From NCBI GenBank assembly GCA_016783985.1, contig JADHVM010000053.1:1-6788 (forward strand): a stretch of 6,788 bases of DNA. Reading direction: 5' to 3'. The notes beneath the pieces were generated by a model that did no database searches, was not told where the DNA came from, and saw nothing but the letters and a program-made list of their open reading frames with translations. Position 1 is the stretch's first letter. Each line of letters begins with the position of its first letter. The stretch comes from Actinomycetota bacterium (GTDB lineage: Bacteria; Actinomycetota; Humimicrobiia; Humimicrobiales; Humimicrobiaceae). Below, piece after piece: positions 6,031 to 6,788 of the stretch. The translations under genes and the position numbers were made by a program.

Positions 6031-6095
6031 GCCTAAGTGTATTTTTGCAGTTTCTATAGTCAGCGTGCCCTAATTATAGATAGGATATCTAACAG

Positions 6096-6630
6096 ATGGC
6101 TTATAGCGAGAAAGCAAAAGCACTGAGACAGTGCAAAGCATTACGAAAGGGCGGCAAACCCTGTCAAGCTTATGCAGTTTGGGGAGAAAATTTTTGTACG
6201 GCACATTCTGGACGACATCATCGAGGCCTTATGCCGCATCCTTATGAGCGGAGATTTAAGAGACTTTCGAGACAGTCTCCAACTTGCCATTGTCCTGCGT
6301 ATAATTGGCCACACCGCCCAGGGGGTATTGCTCAAGATAAATATGATAAAAAAGCCACAGAACTTAAACAAAGGCAATATGAATTAACTGATAGGTTAAG
6401 AAAGGTAACGGAAGCTGATGAAGATTACTCAATTACGCTTATAACCTTATTAAATTTATGTTCTAGAGCACCAGAATTATTTGAAAGTTCTAAAGTTGAG
6501 CAAAAAAGACAACTTGTTAATTTTTTACTTTCGAACTTAAAATTAAGAGGTAAAAACCTAGAGTTTACACTAAAAAAGCCCTTTGATGTACTGGTAGATT
6601 TGGATTATCGCTCAAGCTGGCTGCCCCAGG
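6096..6630 (+). CDS. in-frame chimera: Cys/His-rich zinc-finger-like protein fused to serine recombinase C-terminus, interrupted at its 3' end
   Basis: ATG 6096 has AGGA about ten bases upstream. Residues 1-77 match a small Cys/His-rich family I recall from mobile regions: C13, C23, C34 and H37 in a C-x9-C-x10-C-x2-H array, GRHHRGLMPH, then CHCPAYNWPHRPGG. Such proteins normally continue GLC. Here, right after GG77, the frame becomes IAQDKYDKKATELKQRQYEL and continues through EADEDYSI, LLNLCSRAPELFESS, EQKRQLVNFLLSNLKLRGK and LKKPFDVLV. This is the C-terminal segment of large serine (resolvase-type) recombinases, after the zinc ribbon and coiled coil. The catalytic Ser domain is absent, so recombination activity is not expected. 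The first part is visibly richer in G+C than the rest of the window. The frame ends, as coding exon, near 6630 where a putative group II intron starts; it stays open to the window edge only by chance. Confidence 0.7.
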
Positions 6631-6788
6631 GTGTGAAATTTCGAACCTTTTTGTATGTCCAGCTTAGGCTGGTATGTTCAGCAGGAGTCAGTCCTGTCAG
6701 GGTAAAAGCCAGAAGCCCTGTAGCTTGGATAGCAGCAAGTAGGGTAACCGAATTGCTGAAGTCTATTGACAAAGTCATCTTATGGCTG
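6631..6788 (+). mobile_element. probable 5' end of a group II intron, cut by window end
   Basis: GTGTG at 6631-6635 matches the group II intron 5' consensus GUGYG, and protein similarity in the recombinase frame ends just before it. Consecutive perfect stems follow: CCAGC/GCTGG (6659-6663, 6668-6672), CAGGA/TCCTG (6682-6686, 6692-6696), CAGGG/CCCTG (6698-6702, 6716-6720) and CAGCAA/TTGCTG (6733-6738, 6753-6758, loop containing AGTAGGGTAACCGAA). The run of stems with purine-rich loops such as GGGTAAAAG and GGGTAACCG resembles domain I of bacterial group II introns. Only 158 bases are visible; the reverse transcriptase, domains V/VI and the 3' splice site would lie beyond the edge. The structural class cannot be assigned. 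Confidence 0.65.

Noticed and set aside
6141..6387. Overlapping frames 6172-6387 (plus) and 6141-6377 (minus)
   Set aside because: The frame starting at 6096 has clear protein-family similarity through this region; the other two are shadows in other frames.
1..6788. CRISPR array, tRNA or rRNA gene
   Set aside because: No regularly spaced repeats, no tRNA-like cloverleaf with GGTTCGAATCC-type arm and no rRNA-like sequence were seen on either strand.

Overview
The window looks like a low-G+C, probably anaerobic bacterium. It is AT-rich by eye, with Shine-Dalgarno sites (AAGGAG, GAGGTGAT), TATAAT-type -10 boxes and a rubredoxin. A Firmicutes-like or Atribacterota-like host is plausible, but the sequence alone cannot settle it. 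All 19 Trp codons in the five intact genes are TGG, and every intact gene ends in TAA or TAG.

Layout. Positions 2-133 are the tail of a PhoU-like protein, probably a Na/phosphate cotransporter. About 326-573 on the minus strand is a decayed IS91-type transposase C-terminus. Positions 657-3617 form a compact three-gene unit: a SHOCT-domain small membrane protein, a membrane-anchored PepSY-like protein with Met/His/Trp motifs, and a CopB-type (CPH) copper P-type ATPase. It reads as a copper-export operon with two little-studied accessory proteins. A 54-residue rubredoxin (3651-3815, minus) converges on it. A second plus-strand unit starts behind an extended -10 at 4003-4011: a five-helix membrane protein of unknown function (4072-4566), then a methionine sulfoxide reductase B frame (4584-4952). 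That frame is complete except for an in-frame TGA exactly where the family has the Trp of GCGWPSF.

From 4953 to 6095 the DNA is mostly broken genes. It holds a frameshifted small membrane ORF, a doubly truncated secreted-protein fragment, a possible further fragment, and an AlbA_2/RecG-like ATP-binding protein with a large internal deletion. Two neighbouring perfect inverted repeats follow. A more G+C-rich reading frame at 6096 joins a small Cys/His-rich protein, in frame, to the C-terminal segment of a large serine recombinase. That frame is interrupted near its end by what looks like the 5' end of a group II intron (GTGTG at 6631, then consecutive stem-loops), which runs off the window.

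The left half is therefore a metal/redox-stress neighbourhood (copper export, rubredoxin, Met-sulfoxide repair) and the right half an accessory region shaped by mobile elements. The points most worth a second look are the MsrB TGA, the zinc-finger/recombinase chimera carrying an intron, and the conserved-looking partner protein in the copper operon.
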